Below, piece after piece: positions 1 to 10,025 of a stretch of DNA of 33,879 bases (positions within the stretch are counted from its first letter, which is position 1; each line of letters starts with the position of its first letter). The notes below the pieces were generated by a model. That model did not search any database and was not told the origin of the DNA. It was given only the letters and a program-made list of their open reading frames with translations. Made by a program: the position numbers and the translations under genes. This DNA is from Patescibacteria group bacterium (GTDB lineage: Bacteria; Patescibacteriota; Patescibacteriia; Patescibacteriales; UBA12465): positions 1 through 33,879 of the forward strand of contig JAQVFY010000006.1 of assembly GCA_028696995.1 (NCBI GenBank), in the 5' to 3' direction.

Positions 1-1278
1 CTAGCCTATATTGAACTCTTAAAAAAAGATTCTAAAAACAAAAAAAGTGATTTTAAAATAGTAGTGGGCAGTGACATGCGCCTCTCCTCCCCAAGTCTTA
101 AAAAATACCTAATAAAAGGACTTTTAAATGCTGGCGCCAATGTTATTGATATTGGTTTAACCTCAACCCCAACCTTTTATTTTGCCGTAGCTAAGTATAA
201 ATATAATGGCGGTATCATGGTTAGTGCTTCGCATAATCCCAAAGAATGGAATGGTTTTAAAATAACTAGAGAAAAAGCTATTCCCGTTAGCGGAAACACC
301 GGAATTAATTTTTTAAAAGAAAAAATAATGACCGGAAATTTAAAAACTTCTAATAAAAAAGGCCTTTTAACAAAAAAGAAGAATGTTTTACAAGATCAAA
401 TTAAATATGATTTGAAATATGGAAACATTAAAAAAATTAAACCTTTAAAAATAGTAGCCGACCCAGCCAACGCTGTAGGAGGATTATTTATAAATGAGCT
501 ATTCAAACATCTCCCCGGAAAATTAATTAAAATTAACTTTAAATTAGACGGAAGTTTCCCGGCCCATGAAGCCGACCCTTTAAAAGAAGAAAATTTAGAA
601 CAAATAAAAAAAGAAGTCAAAAAACAAAAAGCTGATTTTGGAATAAGTACCGATGGTGATGGCGACCGAGTTTTTTTCATCGATGATCAAGGAGAATTAA
701 TTGACCAATCTATTATCAGAGGATTATTAGCCAAACTCTTTTTAAAGAAAAAGCCTCGAGCTAAAATTGGTTTTGATGTTCGACCTGGAAAAATAACCGA
801 AGACCTAATTTTAGAAAACGGCGGAAAACCAATAAAAACAAGAGTGGGTCATTCTCTCATTAAAGAACAAATGCTAAAAGAAAATATTTATTTTTCTGGA
901 GAATCTTCTGGTCACTTTTTCTTAAACATGGAAATTGGCTGTTTTGAAATACCAAATATTGTCATACTAAAACTATTAGAAGAATTTTCGACCCAAGACT
1001 TAAAAATATCAGAACAAATTTCTTCTTATAAAAAATATTTTCATTCTGGAGAAATAAATAAAGAAGTAAACGATAAAGAAAAAGTCTTTCGAGCTTTAGA
1101 AAAAAAATATAAAAACGGAAAAATAAATAAATTAGACGGGATAACAATTACCTTTAAAAACTTTTGGTTTAACGTCCGTGGATCAAACACCGAAAATAAA
1201 ATACGTTTAAACCTAGAAGCGACCAATAAAAGAATAATGGAAGAAAAAAGAGATGAAATCTTAAAAATAATTAATTAA
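1..1278 (+). CDS. Phosphomannomutase/phosphoglucomutase, 5'-truncated by the window edge
   Basis: Frame is open to base 1 (LAYIELLKKDSKNKKSDFKIVVGSDMRLSS...); catalytic-Ser loop GIMVSASHNPKEWNGFK, metal loop STDGDGDRVFF, sugar-binding loop SGESSGHFF. Confidence 0.95.
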   Translation, partial: LAYIELLKKDSKNKKSDFKIVVGSDMRLSSPSLKKYLIKGLLNAGANVIDIGLTSTPTFYFAVAKYKYNGGIMVSASHNPKEWNGFKITREKAIPVSGNTGINFLKEKIMTGNLKTSNKKGLLTKKKNVLQDQIKYDLKYGNIKKIKPLKIVADPANAVGGLFINELFKHLPGKLIKINFKLDGSFPAHEADPLKEENLEQIKKEVKKQKADFGISTDGDGDRVFFIDDQGELIDQSIIRGLLAKLFLKKKPRAKIGFDVRPGKITEDLILENGGKPIKTRVGHSLIKEQMLKENIYFSGESSGHFFLNMEIGCFEIPNIVILKLLEEFSTQDLKISEQISSYKKYFHSGEINKEVNDKEKVFRALEKKYKNGKINKLDGITITFKNFWFNVRGSNTENKIRLNLEATNKRIMEEKRDEILKIIN

Positions 1279-1321
1279 TAAATATAGTTCTTTAAAAATC
1301 AATTAAAAAAACAAAATAATA

Positions 1322-1594
1322 ATGAAAGAAAATATTGTCTTGATTGTTTTAGCTCTGCTATCAATTGGAGTTGGCCTTGGAGTAATCCTCTCTATTATTT
1401 GGAAAATTATCACTAAGATACTACTGCTAAAAAATAATAAAAATCAATTACTAGATATTATTTTTTTAATAACCATTGTTAGCGCTGTTATTTCTCGAAT
1501 ATTTCTAGAAATGGGGAATTCTATTAAATGCGACCTAATAATAGCAACCGGTGCGGGGTTAGGCTCAGCTTTGTTTCTTTTGATAAACAAATAA
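1322..1594 (+). CDS. Small hypothetical membrane protein (about 3 TM segments)
   Basis: 90-aa ORF, hydrophobic, followed directly by a terminator-like hairpin. Confidence 0.55.
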   Translation: MKENIVLIVLALLSIGVGLGVILSIIWKIITKILLLKNNKNQLLDIIFLITIVSAVISRIFLEMGNSIKCDLIIATGAGLGSALFLLINK

Positions 1595-1597
1595 AAA

Positions 1598-1626
1598 AAC
1601 GGGCACTAAAAACCCGTTCTTTTTTT
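1598..1626. terminator. Rho-independent terminator
   Basis: AACGGG-cactaaaaa-CCCGTT followed by ctTTTTTTT; lies between convergent genes. Confidence 0.7.
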
Positions 1627-2341
1627 AATCTTGATACTCTCCAAAATCATATTTAATAATCTTTTTTTTAATAGCCCCAAATAATAAAACGTAAAAAGTC
1701 GAATAAATTATTTTAAAAAATAAATACCAACGTCCTTCTTTCTCAAAGCGCCGAATAGAAAAAAATATTTTTAAACCCTTAATGTTTCTAAACAAACCTA
1801 ATTTAGAAATTCTTTCACAATAAACTTGATCCTCTCCAATAAAAATACTTTCATCAAAACCCCCTATTTTATCATGTAATTCTTTTCTAACCATAATAGC
1901 TGCCCCTAAAGCTAAAGGTTTTAAATATTGAGCCAAAAAAGAAACCCCATTGTAAAAACAATAATAAAATAAATAAAAAAACTTCCTAGACTTAAATTTC
2001 AAATAAAAACCAGCTATTCCTAAATTTCTTTTAGAGAAATCATTAACTGCCTTTTCTAAAAAATTTTTATTACCAAGAAGAGTGTCAGCATCTAAAAAAA
2101 GTAAATGCTTACCTTGCGCTATTTTAGCTCCATCATTTCTTTGAAAAGAAGGATGTCTTTTGTTTTTGTCACCAAGCACTATTCGACAAGCATATCCCTT
2201 TGCCACCTCTACCGTTTTATCATCTGAACAAGCATCAGAAATAATAATCTCATAATCAGAAAAAGTCTGTCCTTTAATTTCCTCTAATAGTTTAGGGAGA
2301 TATTTTTCTTCATTTAAAGTTGGTATTATTATTGACAGCAT
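1625..2341 (-). CDS. Glycosyltransferase family 2
   Basis: MLSIIIPTLNEEKYLPKLLEEIK...IIISDACSDDKTVEVA...LLFLDADTLL: GT-A fold with DxD-like motif. Confidence 0.88.
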   Translation of the reverse strand: MLSIIIPTLNEEKYLPKLLEEIKGQTFSDYEIIISDACSDDKTVEVAKGYACRIVLGDKNKRHPSFQRNDGAKIAQGKHLLFLDADTLLGNKNFLEKAVNDFSKRNLGIAGFYLKFKSRKFFYLFYYCFYNGVSFLAQYLKPLALGAAIMVRKELHDKIGGFDESIFIGEDQVYCERISKLGLFRNIKGLKIFFSIRRFEKEGRWYLFFKIIYSTFYVLLFGAIKKKIIKYDFGEYQD

Positions 2342-2356
2342 ACAATATTATTAAAA

Positions 2357-3370
2357 TTATGGAAATAAAGTTTTAGCAAAATCCCAATATTGAGAATTTT
2401 CTCCCAATTTATATTTAAAATACCACCATTCTGCTCCCCATAAATAAACTTCACTAAACCCAGTATTAATAGCAAACTGCACATTAGCTTTAAATTGCTG
2501 AAGATTAAAAGATTTTTGATACTTTAAATCATAAATATTAGCAATATCTTCCTTTGGTATCCAGGGCTCGGCCTGAAGTTCAATAACCATAGCTCGATCT
2601 AGATTAATATTGGCTAAATTAGCCTTAAATCTATAAAAACTACTTGGATATGGATACTTTATATAACCCAAAAAAGGATTGTGAACAACTCGATACATTG
2701 TAGTCCCAAAAATATCAGCAACTTTAGACTCTTTATTCCAAAAACTAAGTTCCCCAGTAGCCGAAATCACCACTAAACGATCATCCATTTTTTTAACCAA
2801 CTCCAGCTCTTTTTTCAAAAATTCATAATCACTCTTTGGACAAAGCCCAAAAGAATCAAGTAGAGGCTCGTTTTCTAATTGCCAATATAAAACAGTGGGC
2901 TCATCTTTAAAATGTTCAACTACGGTCTCAAGCATCTTTAAGGTTCTCTCCTGCAAATAAGAAATTTCTAAATCTTCCGCCCATAAAGGAAAATGACATT
3001 CTGGCCATCGAGCTACTCTCATACCAAAGTTTAAAATAACATCAACCTCTCTTTTTTCAGCTTCCTTAATCATAAAATCATAATCAGAAAAATCAAAAAC
3101 ACTAGGATCTTTTTCAATATCATCCCAATAAACTGGAATCCTTATTTTCTTAACCCCCAAATCATCCAACATAGCCAAATAAGCTTCTTGCCAATCCAAA
3201 CCAATTTCTTGAGCATATTTCTTAGAATAAGTTATACCAAAAAAACCAGGTTCGTGCTCTAATTTTATTTCTCGAGGATAATATTTAGCAATTTTAAAAA
3301 TATACAAGAAAAACAAAAATACCAAGATAATAATGCCAAGAAGTATAAAAATCTTTCTTCTCTTTTTCAT
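2357..3370 (-). CDS. Glycoside hydrolase-like (TIM-barrel, clan GH-A-like) membrane-anchored protein
   Basis: N-terminal TM anchor; GVKKIRIPVYWDDIE, YWQLENEPLL (acid/base-like NE motif), AMVIELQAEPW (nucleophile-like E). Confidence 0.65.
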   Translation of the reverse strand: MKKRRKIFILLGIIILVFLFFLYIFKIAKYYPREIKLEHEPGFFGITYSKKYAQEIGLDWQEAYLAMLDDLGVKKIRIPVYWDDIEKDPSVFDFSDYDFMIKEAEKREVDVILNFGMRVARWPECHFPLWAEDLEISYLQERTLKMLETVVEHFKDEPTVLYWQLENEPLLDSFGLCPKSDYEFLKKELELVKKMDDRLVVISATGELSFWNKESKVADIFGTTMYRVVHNPFLGYIKYPYPSSFYRFKANLANINLDRAMVIELQAEPWIPKEDIANIYDLKYQKSFNLQQFKANVQFAINTGFSEVYLWGAEWWYFKYKLGENSQYWDFAKTLFP

Positions 3371-3396
3371 AGAAATAAATTAATTCATAATTAAAC

Positions 3397-4347
3397 TTAC
3401 GCCGCGATAAAATAAAGACCAATACCAATAAGAATTATGGCCACAATTTTCTTTATCAACACCGAACGAGAAATGTCTTCTCGCAAAATTTTTGGAAAAA
3501 AAATGGTAAAAAATATTCCCAATATCAATAAAAAAGCATACTGTATCCCTTGTAAAGCGTTTATAAGAGCCACTGGTCCTAAATAAACAGCATAATTTTG
3601 TAAAACAAAACCAGTCGATCCTAATAACTGATTAAGCAAAACAAAGCCTTTATTAACTTTAATTTTTCCTCTAGGCTTATCCTTAAAACTTTTAATAATC
3701 TCTCGGCGATCCTTTCTGTCTAATAAAAATAATAAAACAACTATCAAGCTTCCACCTCTTATCCAAATAAAAGAACTCAAAAATTCTTGATGATTATAGG
3801 CGTATTTAGTGCTAATAAAAAACAAAGAATAAAGAAGGGCTGATATGATTGCCAAAAAAATCCACTTTTTATTATAAGTTCCACTAAAAACAGAAAATAA
3901 TCTCCCCCAGAAAAGACTCCATTTTTTACGCCGGCTAACAATAAAAGAAATAACTATCATTCCTGCCAACAAAAACAAAATTCCTATCCATTGATTAGGG
4001 TTAAACCTTTCACCAAAAAACAAAATAGAAAATATTATAGTAAAAATAGGAATAATTCCCCCAATGACAACCACTACCCGAGAAGCCTCTCCTATTTTTA
4101 AAGACTCATACATAGACCAAAGAGCAAAAACAAAAAAAGCACCAGAAATAATATTAATTAAAAATAAAAAAAGTCCTGGCCATTCTAAAAACCAAGGAGA
4201 AATTACAAAAACAATTGCGCTAAATAAGCCTACGGCAAAAGCATAAGCTTTTCCACTTTTAATCAATTTATCAACAACAAACTTATCCCCTAAATTAACA
4301 ACCGCTAATATTAAATAAGAAACAATTGTTAAAAATAACCAATTCAT
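3397..4347 (-). CDS. EamA/DMT-family transporter
   Basis: About 10 hydrophobic segments with duplicated EamA-like halves (IGEASRVVVVIGGIIPIFTIIFSILFFGERF). Confidence 0.75.
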   Translation of the reverse strand: MNWLFLTIVSYLILAVVNLGDKFVVDKLIKSGKAYAFAVGLFSAIVFVISPWFLEWPGLFLFLINIISGAFFVFALWSMYESLKIGEASRVVVVIGGIIPIFTIIFSILFFGERFNPNQWIGILFLLAGMIVISFIVSRRKKWSLFWGRLFSVFSGTYNKKWIFLAIISALLYSLFFISTKYAYNHQEFLSSFIWIRGGSLIVVLLFLLDRKDRREIIKSFKDKPRGKIKVNKGFVLLNQLLGSTGFVLQNYAVYLGPVALINALQGIQYAFLLILGIFFTIFFPKILREDISRSVLIKKIVAIILIGIGLYFIAA

Positions 4348-4359
4348 AAATTTTAAAAT

Positions 4360-5193
4360 TTATTTTAATATTTTTTTCTGACGAATAGCCTCATAAACAA
4401 TAATACCAACACTAACCGAAACATTCAAGGAGTCAACTCCAGCAATCATTGGTATTCTTATTTTTCTAACCTTAGCCTTTAACCATTTATCACTCAAACC
4501 AAAAGCTTCCGTTCCAAAAACAATAGCTCCTCCTTTTTTAAAATCAACCTGAAAATGATTGTCCTTAGCCGAAATTGAGGTCGCAAAAATATCTATTTTC
4601 TTATTATCTAAATATTTTATAGTTTCAGAAATCGAAGCCAAAACAATTGGCATAGAAAAAATAAATCCCGTACTAGAACGAATAACATTGGGGCTATATA
4701 GATCTGTTTTTTGATCATTTAAAATTATTAGATCTACGCCACCCGCATAAGCCGTCCGAATAATTCCACCTAAATTCCCAGGTTTTTCAACTGACTCTAA
4801 AATTAAAATTATTGGATCTTTTTTTAATTCTATATTTTTCAAATTATTTTCTTGATAAGAAAAAACTGCTAAACAACCATCTGGATTTTTTTTATAAGAA
4901 ATTTTTTCAAAAGCTTTTTTAGATAATTCATAAACATCTTCGGAAAAAGGTATTATTTTTTTAACTTCGTTTTTATTGTTGTTTTTAATAAGGTCTAAAC
5001 AATAAAAAAACTCTTTTATTTCCCAACCAGCCTTCAACGCCTCAGAAATTTCTCTTAAACCATCAACTATAATTATTTTAAATGCTTGTCGTTCTGAACC
5101 ATTTTTTATTAGTTTGGCAATATTTTTTATTTTAGGGTTATTTAAACTAGAAATTTCTACTATTTCTTTTTTAATTATATTTTTTTTATTCAT
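4360..5193 (-). CDS. TrmH/SpoU-family RNA 2'-O-methyltransferase
   Basis: ILESVEKPGNLGGIIRTAYAGGVDLIIL, AIVFGTEAFGLS, IRIPMIAGVDSLNVSVSVGIIVYEA: SpoU motifs 1-3. Confidence 0.93.
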   Translation of the reverse strand: MNKKNIIKKEIVEISSLNNPKIKNIAKLIKNGSERQAFKIIIVDGLREISEALKAGWEIKEFFYCLDLIKNNNKNEVKKIIPFSEDVYELSKKAFEKISYKKNPDGCLAVFSYQENNLKNIELKKDPIILILESVEKPGNLGGIIRTAYAGGVDLIILNDQKTDLYSPNVIRSSTGFIFSMPIVLASISETIKYLDNKKIDIFATSISAKDNHFQVDFKKGGAIVFGTEAFGLSDKWLKAKVRKIRIPMIAGVDSLNVSVSVGIIVYEAIRQKKILK

Positions 5194-5199
5194 ACTACT

Positions 5200-6330
5200 T
5201 TAATAATTTTCTTTTTTATTTTTTCTAAGCAAAAATCCCCAAATAGCTATAAAGGTAGCAATTGGTATCGACAAAATTATACCTAAACTTCCACTTAAAG
5301 CTCTAACAATCTCGGTACTGATAGCTTCATTATTTATAATTTGTTCTAGACTATTAAAAGGGCTATCAGGACTAATAAATAAAATAAGAAGAGGCAAGGA
5401 TGCTCCTGCATAAGCTAAAAATAGAGTATTGGTCATAGAACTAATATGAGAAATTCCTATTTTATAAGACTTTTTAAAAACCTCTCGCCAATTTTGCTTG
5501 GGATTAGCCAAAATAATTTGCTCTACCGCCACTACCTGAGAAATAATTACATCGTCCAAAACACCCAAAGCCCCTATAATCATCCCCGCTAAAAGCATTC
5601 CTTTTAAATTGATAACTTGTTGACCAACATTAATAAGAACAAAAACGTCTTCACTAAAAGCACCTGACAGTCTAGTCAAATAAATAAAAAAATAAGAAAT
5701 ACCAATAACCAAAAGCAAGCTAATAAAAGTTGATAAAGTTGCTAGATGAGAACGGAGATTAAAACCTTCAGTTAAATAAATAACAAGCAATAAAATAAAA
5801 ATAGACCCTATTAAGCTAATTAAAATTGGATTAAATCCGATCATTATTTTGGGAACAATAAAAAATATAATAACTAAAAATGTTAAAGCCAGGGAAATAA
5901 GAGAACGCAAACCCTTCCACCTTCCGATAATAATTAAACAAAATAAAAACAAAGCTAGCATAATTAGTAAGCTAGGGCTTCGAACATAATCGGTTATATA
6001 ATAAGAAAAGGAATCATCTATAGAATTATGCATAGCAGTTACCAAAACTTTATCTCCGTTAGAATAAGTTCTATTTCCAATAACTTCAATATTTCCAATT
6101 CCATAAAAAACAAACTCTTGACCCTGAAAAATATTATCCAGTCCTATTAATTTAATATTTTGTTGAATTATTTTATCTCCTCCAAGAGTTTCCTTTTCTA
6201 CCTCCTCTAAAATATCCAAAACCTTAGCTTTAAAAATTACCTCATCCTTAGAATCTAATTCTACACTACTAGCGCCAAGTAACAATGGAAAAAATAACAA
6301 TAAAAGTAAAAATAAAACTTTTTTGATCAT
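5200..6330 (-). CDS. YibE/F family membrane protein
   Basis: Signal/TM N-terminus, multi-TM, GALGVLDDVIISQ... SSMTNTLFLAYAGASLPLLI typical of the YibE/F family. Confidence 0.85.
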   Translation of the reverse strand: MIKKVLFLLLLLFFPLLLGASSVELDSKDEVIFKAKVLDILEEVEKETLGGDKIIQQNIKLIGLDNIFQGQEFVFYGIGNIEVIGNRTYSNGDKVLVTAMHNSIDDSFSYYITDYVRSPSLLIMLALFLFCLIIIGRWKGLRSLISLALTFLVIIFFIVPKIMIGFNPILISLIGSIFILLLVIYLTEGFNLRSHLATLSTFISLLLVIGISYFFIYLTRLSGAFSEDVFVLINVGQQVINLKGMLLAGMIIGALGVLDDVIISQVVAVEQIILANPKQNWREVFKKSYKIGISHISSMTNTLFLAYAGASLPLLILFISPDSPFNSLEQIINNEAISTEIVRALSGSLGIILSIPIATFIAIWGFLLRKNKKENY

Positions 6331-6474
6331 AAACTTCTATTATTTTACATTCTTTTTTTAATAACTATATTATACAAAAAATAAAACAAAAAGGCCACTC
6401 TAAAAATAAGTTGCTAAAAAGACAGGCTTTTGATAAAATAATCATATAATTAAATTACTAATATTAAATAAAAT

Positions 6475-9372
6475 ATGAATTCATCCTTTAAAAGAAAAAC
6501 TACTAAAAGTAGTTACTATCGACCTAAAACAATTAAAACAGTCTCTAGTAGGCCACCACAAAGAAACAGCTTTAATAGGAGAAATTTTAAAAAAAGAAGC
6601 TTAAAGAATAAAATAATCAAATTTATATTAAGTAAAAGGTTTTTAAAAAATATTTTTATTCTTGCTTTACTTTTACTAGTAACTTTTTTAATATTTATGG
6701 CTGTTTTATCAAAAGATCTTCCTAATCCCGACCAATTAATAGAAAGAGAAATAGCCCAAAGTACAGTTATTTATGATCGTAGCGGAGAAAATATTTTATA
6801 CGAGTTTCATGGAGAAGAAAAAAGAACCTTAATAAACTTGGAGGAAATTCCTGATCACGCCAAACAAGCTACCATCTCTATTGAAGACAAAAATTTTTAT
6901 AAACACCGAGGTTTTAGTATTTGGGCTATGGGAAGAACTCTGATAACCAATATTATTTATAACCGTCGAGCCGGAGGATCAACTCTAACTCAGCAATTTG
7001 TTAAAAATGCCCTACTTTCTTCCGAAAAAAAATATTCTAGAAAAATAAAAGAAATTTTAATTGCCCAAAGAATAGAAAAAAAATTTACTAAAGATGAAAT
7101 ATTACAAATGTATTTAAATGAAATTCCCTACGGCTCTAATGCCTATGGAATTGAAGCTGCTAGCCAAAAATATTTTGGAAAATCAGCCAAAGATTTAGTT
7201 ATTGCTGAAAGCGCTTTACTGGCCGCTTTACCTCAGGCCCCAAGTAGATATTCTCCTTATGGAGCAAACAAAGATTTATTAATTGGACGCCAAAAATACA
7301 TTTTAGATTTAATGGAAGAACAAGGATACATTAACCAAGAAGAAAAAGAAAATGCTAAAAATTATGAATTAGTATTTAAAGGACCAGAAACAAATATTAC
7401 CGCCCCTCATTTTGTAATGTATATAAAAGAAATTTTATCTGAAAAATATGGAGAAAAAACAATTGAACAGGGCGGTTTAAAAATATACACAACCATAGAC
7501 ATAAATAAACAAAAATTTGCTGAAGAGGCTATAAAGAACAGGGCTGAAGAAAACACTAATAAATTCAATGCCAATAACGCTGCCTTAGTGGCCATTGATC
7601 CTAAAAACGGACAAATTTTAGCTATGGTGGGATCGAAAGACTATTTTAATAATGAAATTGATGGCCAAGTAAACGTAGCTATAAGGGATAGACAACCAGG
7701 ATCTTCTCTTAAACCCCTAGTCTACGCTACTCTTTTTACCAAGGGATACAATCCTAATACTATTTTATATGACGTAATCACCAATTTTTCAGCTTCCGGA
7801 ACAGCCTATGAACCACGAAATTACAACAATCAAGAACTTGGACCAATCTCAATCCGAAAAGCATTAGCTGGGTCTTTAAACATTCCAGCCGTTAAGGCTA
7901 TTTATCTAGCCGGAGTAAATAATGTCATTAATCTAGCCCAAGAAGCTGGCTATACTACTCTAACTGACCCAGATCGCTATGGACTATCTTTAGTTCTCGG
8001 TGGAGCCGAAGTAAAACTACTAGAACATGTTAATGCTTACAGCATCTTCGCTCGAGAAGGAGAAGTTAATCCTATCGCTGGAATACTAAAAATAGAAGAC
8101 AAAAACGGAAATATTTTAGAAGAATTTAAAGAAAATAAAAGAACGGTTTTAGATGCCAATATTGCTCGAATGATAAATAGTATTTTATCAGACAACGAAG
8201 CCAGAAGTTTTATTTTTGGTGAAAAAAATAATTTAACAATAAATGGCCGAACAGTAGCAGCTAAAACCGGAACTACTAATGACTTTAAAGATGCCTGGAC
8301 AGTAGGATATACTCCCTCTTTAATTGCTGGTGTTTGGGTAGGAAACAATGATAGCAAAGAAATGAATAGGGGTGCTGATGGTAGTGTCATTGCCGCCCCA
8401 ATTTGGAATGAATTTATGAGAAAATCATTAGAAGGAACTCCTAACGAAAACTTTAAAGAACCAGAAATAAATAAAACTGGTAAAGGAATAATTGACGGAG
8501 AATTAGTTGGTAGAACTATTAAAATAAATAAAGAAAATGGAGAAATTGCTACTGAAAATACTCCTGAAGAATTAATAGAAGAAATATTCTTAACCGAACA
8601 TCACTCTATATTATTTTATGTTGATATTAATGACCCCTTAGGTTCAGTTCCTAAAAAACCAGAACAAGACCCCCAATTTAAAATATGGGAAGAGCGCGTT
8701 TTAGAATGGGCTAAAGAACAAGATAAAAACTATAACCCTGACTTAATTAACCAAGCCGAAGATCTTTACAATCCTGAAAATTCCCCAGTGTTTGAAATAA
8801 TAAACATAAAAGACCAAGAAACCATTAAATCAGAAAATCTAAATGTAAATATTGAAGCTAGCGCCCCAAGAGGAATTTATAAAGTAGAATATTATATCAA
8901 TGACAATCTTTTAGAAAGAAAAACTTCTTATCCTTTTAATCTTAACACCAATATTTCTTTTTTAGATAATGGTTATTACAATTTGAAGGTTAAGGTTTGT
9001 GATGATGTTTTAAATTGTTCTGAAAAATCTGTTGAATTTAATTTACTATTAACAAACAGTTTTAATAATATTCCAGCTAATTTAAATTTAATATACCCAA
9101 CTAGCGGATTAGCTTTAAATTCTACCGACTTCCCATTAAATGTTCAAATGGTTAGCACTAATCCAGAGCAAATAATTAAAATAGATTTAATGCTCCAAAA
9201 AGGAAGTGAAGATCCGGTGATAATAAAAACCATTTCTCCAGTTCTAAATAAAAACATAGAGACTAGCTGGGTTAATCCACCAGAAAAAGGTTTGTACAAA
9301 ATATATGGAGAATTTTATGATTGGAATAAAAATATAAAAAAAAGTAATCAAATAACAATTAATATAAATTAA
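6475..9372 (+). CDS. Class A penicillin-binding protein (transglycosylase/transpeptidase, PBP1A-like)
   Basis: GT51 motifs SIEDKNFYKHRGFS, RRAGGSTLTQQFVKN; transpeptidase motifs RQPGSSLKPLVY, SLN, AAKTGTTNDFKDAWTVGYTP; C-terminal Ig-like region. Confidence 0.96.
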   Translation: MNSSFKRKTTKSSYYRPKTIKTVSSRPPQRNSFNRRNFKKRSLKNKIIKFILSKRFLKNIFILALLLLVTFLIFMAVLSKDLPNPDQLIEREIAQSTVIYDRSGENILYEFHGEEKRTLINLEEIPDHAKQATISIEDKNFYKHRGFSIWAMGRTLITNIIYNRRAGGSTLTQQFVKNALLSSEKKYSRKIKEILIAQRIEKKFTKDEILQMYLNEIPYGSNAYGIEAASQKYFGKSAKDLVIAESALLAALPQAPSRYSPYGANKDLLIGRQKYILDLMEEQGYINQEEKENAKNYELVFKGPETNITAPHFVMYIKEILSEKYGEKTIEQGGLKIYTTIDINKQKFAEEAIKNRAEENTNKFNANNAALVAIDPKNGQILAMVGSKDYFNNEIDGQVNVAIRDRQPGSSLKPLVYATLFTKGYNPNTILYDVITNFSASGTAYEPRNYNNQELGPISIRKALAGSLNIPAVKAIYLAGVNNVINLAQEAGYTTLTDPDRYGLSLVLGGAEVKLLEHVNAYSIFAREGEVNPIAGILKIEDKNGNILEEFKENKRTVLDANIARMINSILSDNEARSFIFGEKNNLTINGRTVAAKTGTTNDFKDAWTVGYTPSLIAGVWVGNNDSKEMNRGADGSVIAAPIWNEFMRKSLEGTPNENFKEPEINKTGKGIIDGELVGRTIKINKENGEIATENTPEELIEEIFLTEHHSILFYVDINDPLGSVPKKPEQDPQFKIWEERVLEWAKEQDKNYNPDLINQAEDLYNPENSPVFEIINIKDQETIKSENLNVNIEASAPRGIYKVEYYINDNLLERKTSYPFNLNTNISFLDNGYYNLKVKVCDDVLNCSEKSVEFNLLLTNSFNNIPANLNLIYPTSGLALNSTDFPLNVQMVSTNPEQIIKIDLMLQKGSEDPVIIKTISPVLNKNIETSWVNPPEKGLYKIYGEFYDWNKNIKKSNQITININ

Positions 9373-9410
9373 TAAAAATTTAAAAATAAAAATTTATAAA
9401 AATTATACAA

Positions 9411-9443
9411 TAAAAAAACCAATCAATATTGATTGGTTTTTTT
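9411..9443. terminator. Bidirectional terminator between convergent PBP and pilin genes
   Basis: AAAAAACCAATCAATATTGATTGGTTTTTTT: near-perfect inverted repeat with A-run and T-run. Confidence 0.85.
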
Positions 9444-9463
9444 CAGAAAAAATATTTATATAA

Positions 9464-9919
9464 TTAGTCACAAGACTCACTAAGCATTCCGGCTGGAGTA
9501 GCACATTTTTCTCCGGCGGTCATGCCACCAGTTGGACCTCCTAAACAAAAGCCAATAGTATAAGAAGCTCCGGAACTTGTTTGAGAGTAGGTGTAAGTAT
9601 TACTAGCGGTTTCACAAGGATCATCGGCTGGAGTTGGTGCAGTTGGGACCACTGCCATATAAACAGAAGTTCCACTGGAAATAGCACCGGCATCCACGGT
9701 AGTAGTAGTAGGATACTCCTGCCAATCATTAAAATATAATTCTAAAGCAGTTTGCATCTGCCTAACATCAGCGATTCTTTTTGCATCACGAGCATTTTTT
9801 CTGGCATTTTGCAAAGCTACTACTGCCAATGTAGCTAAAATACCAATAATGGCAATAACTACTAACAACTCAATTAAGGTAAACCCCTTTCTCTTAAGTT
9901 GTGTTTGATTTCTTTTCAT
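9464..9919 (-). CDS. Type IV pilin-like protein with prepilin N-terminal cleavage/methylation motif
   Basis: KGFTLIELLVVIAIIGILATLAVVALQNARKNARDAKRIADVRQMQTALELYFNDWQEYP. Confidence 0.93.
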   Translation of the reverse strand: MKRNQTQLKRKGFTLIELLVVIAIIGILATLAVVALQNARKNARDAKRIADVRQMQTALELYFNDWQEYPTTTTVDAGAISSGTSVYMAVVPTAPTPADDPCETASNTYTYSQTSSGASYTIGFCLGGPTGGMTAGEKCATPAGMLSESCD

Positions 9920-9985
9920 AGTTTTAATTTTTTTAAATATTTATATTTTTTAATAATAATATTTTTAAATAATAATTATATTTTT

Positions 9986-10014
9986 ATTATAGCAATAATT
10001 TAAAAAGTAGGCAA
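9986..10014 (-). promoter_or_regulatory. Sigma70-like promoter for the pilin gene
   Basis: Minus strand TTGCCT-17 nt-TATAAT. Confidence 0.55.
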
Positions 10015-10025
10015 GTGTTTAATAT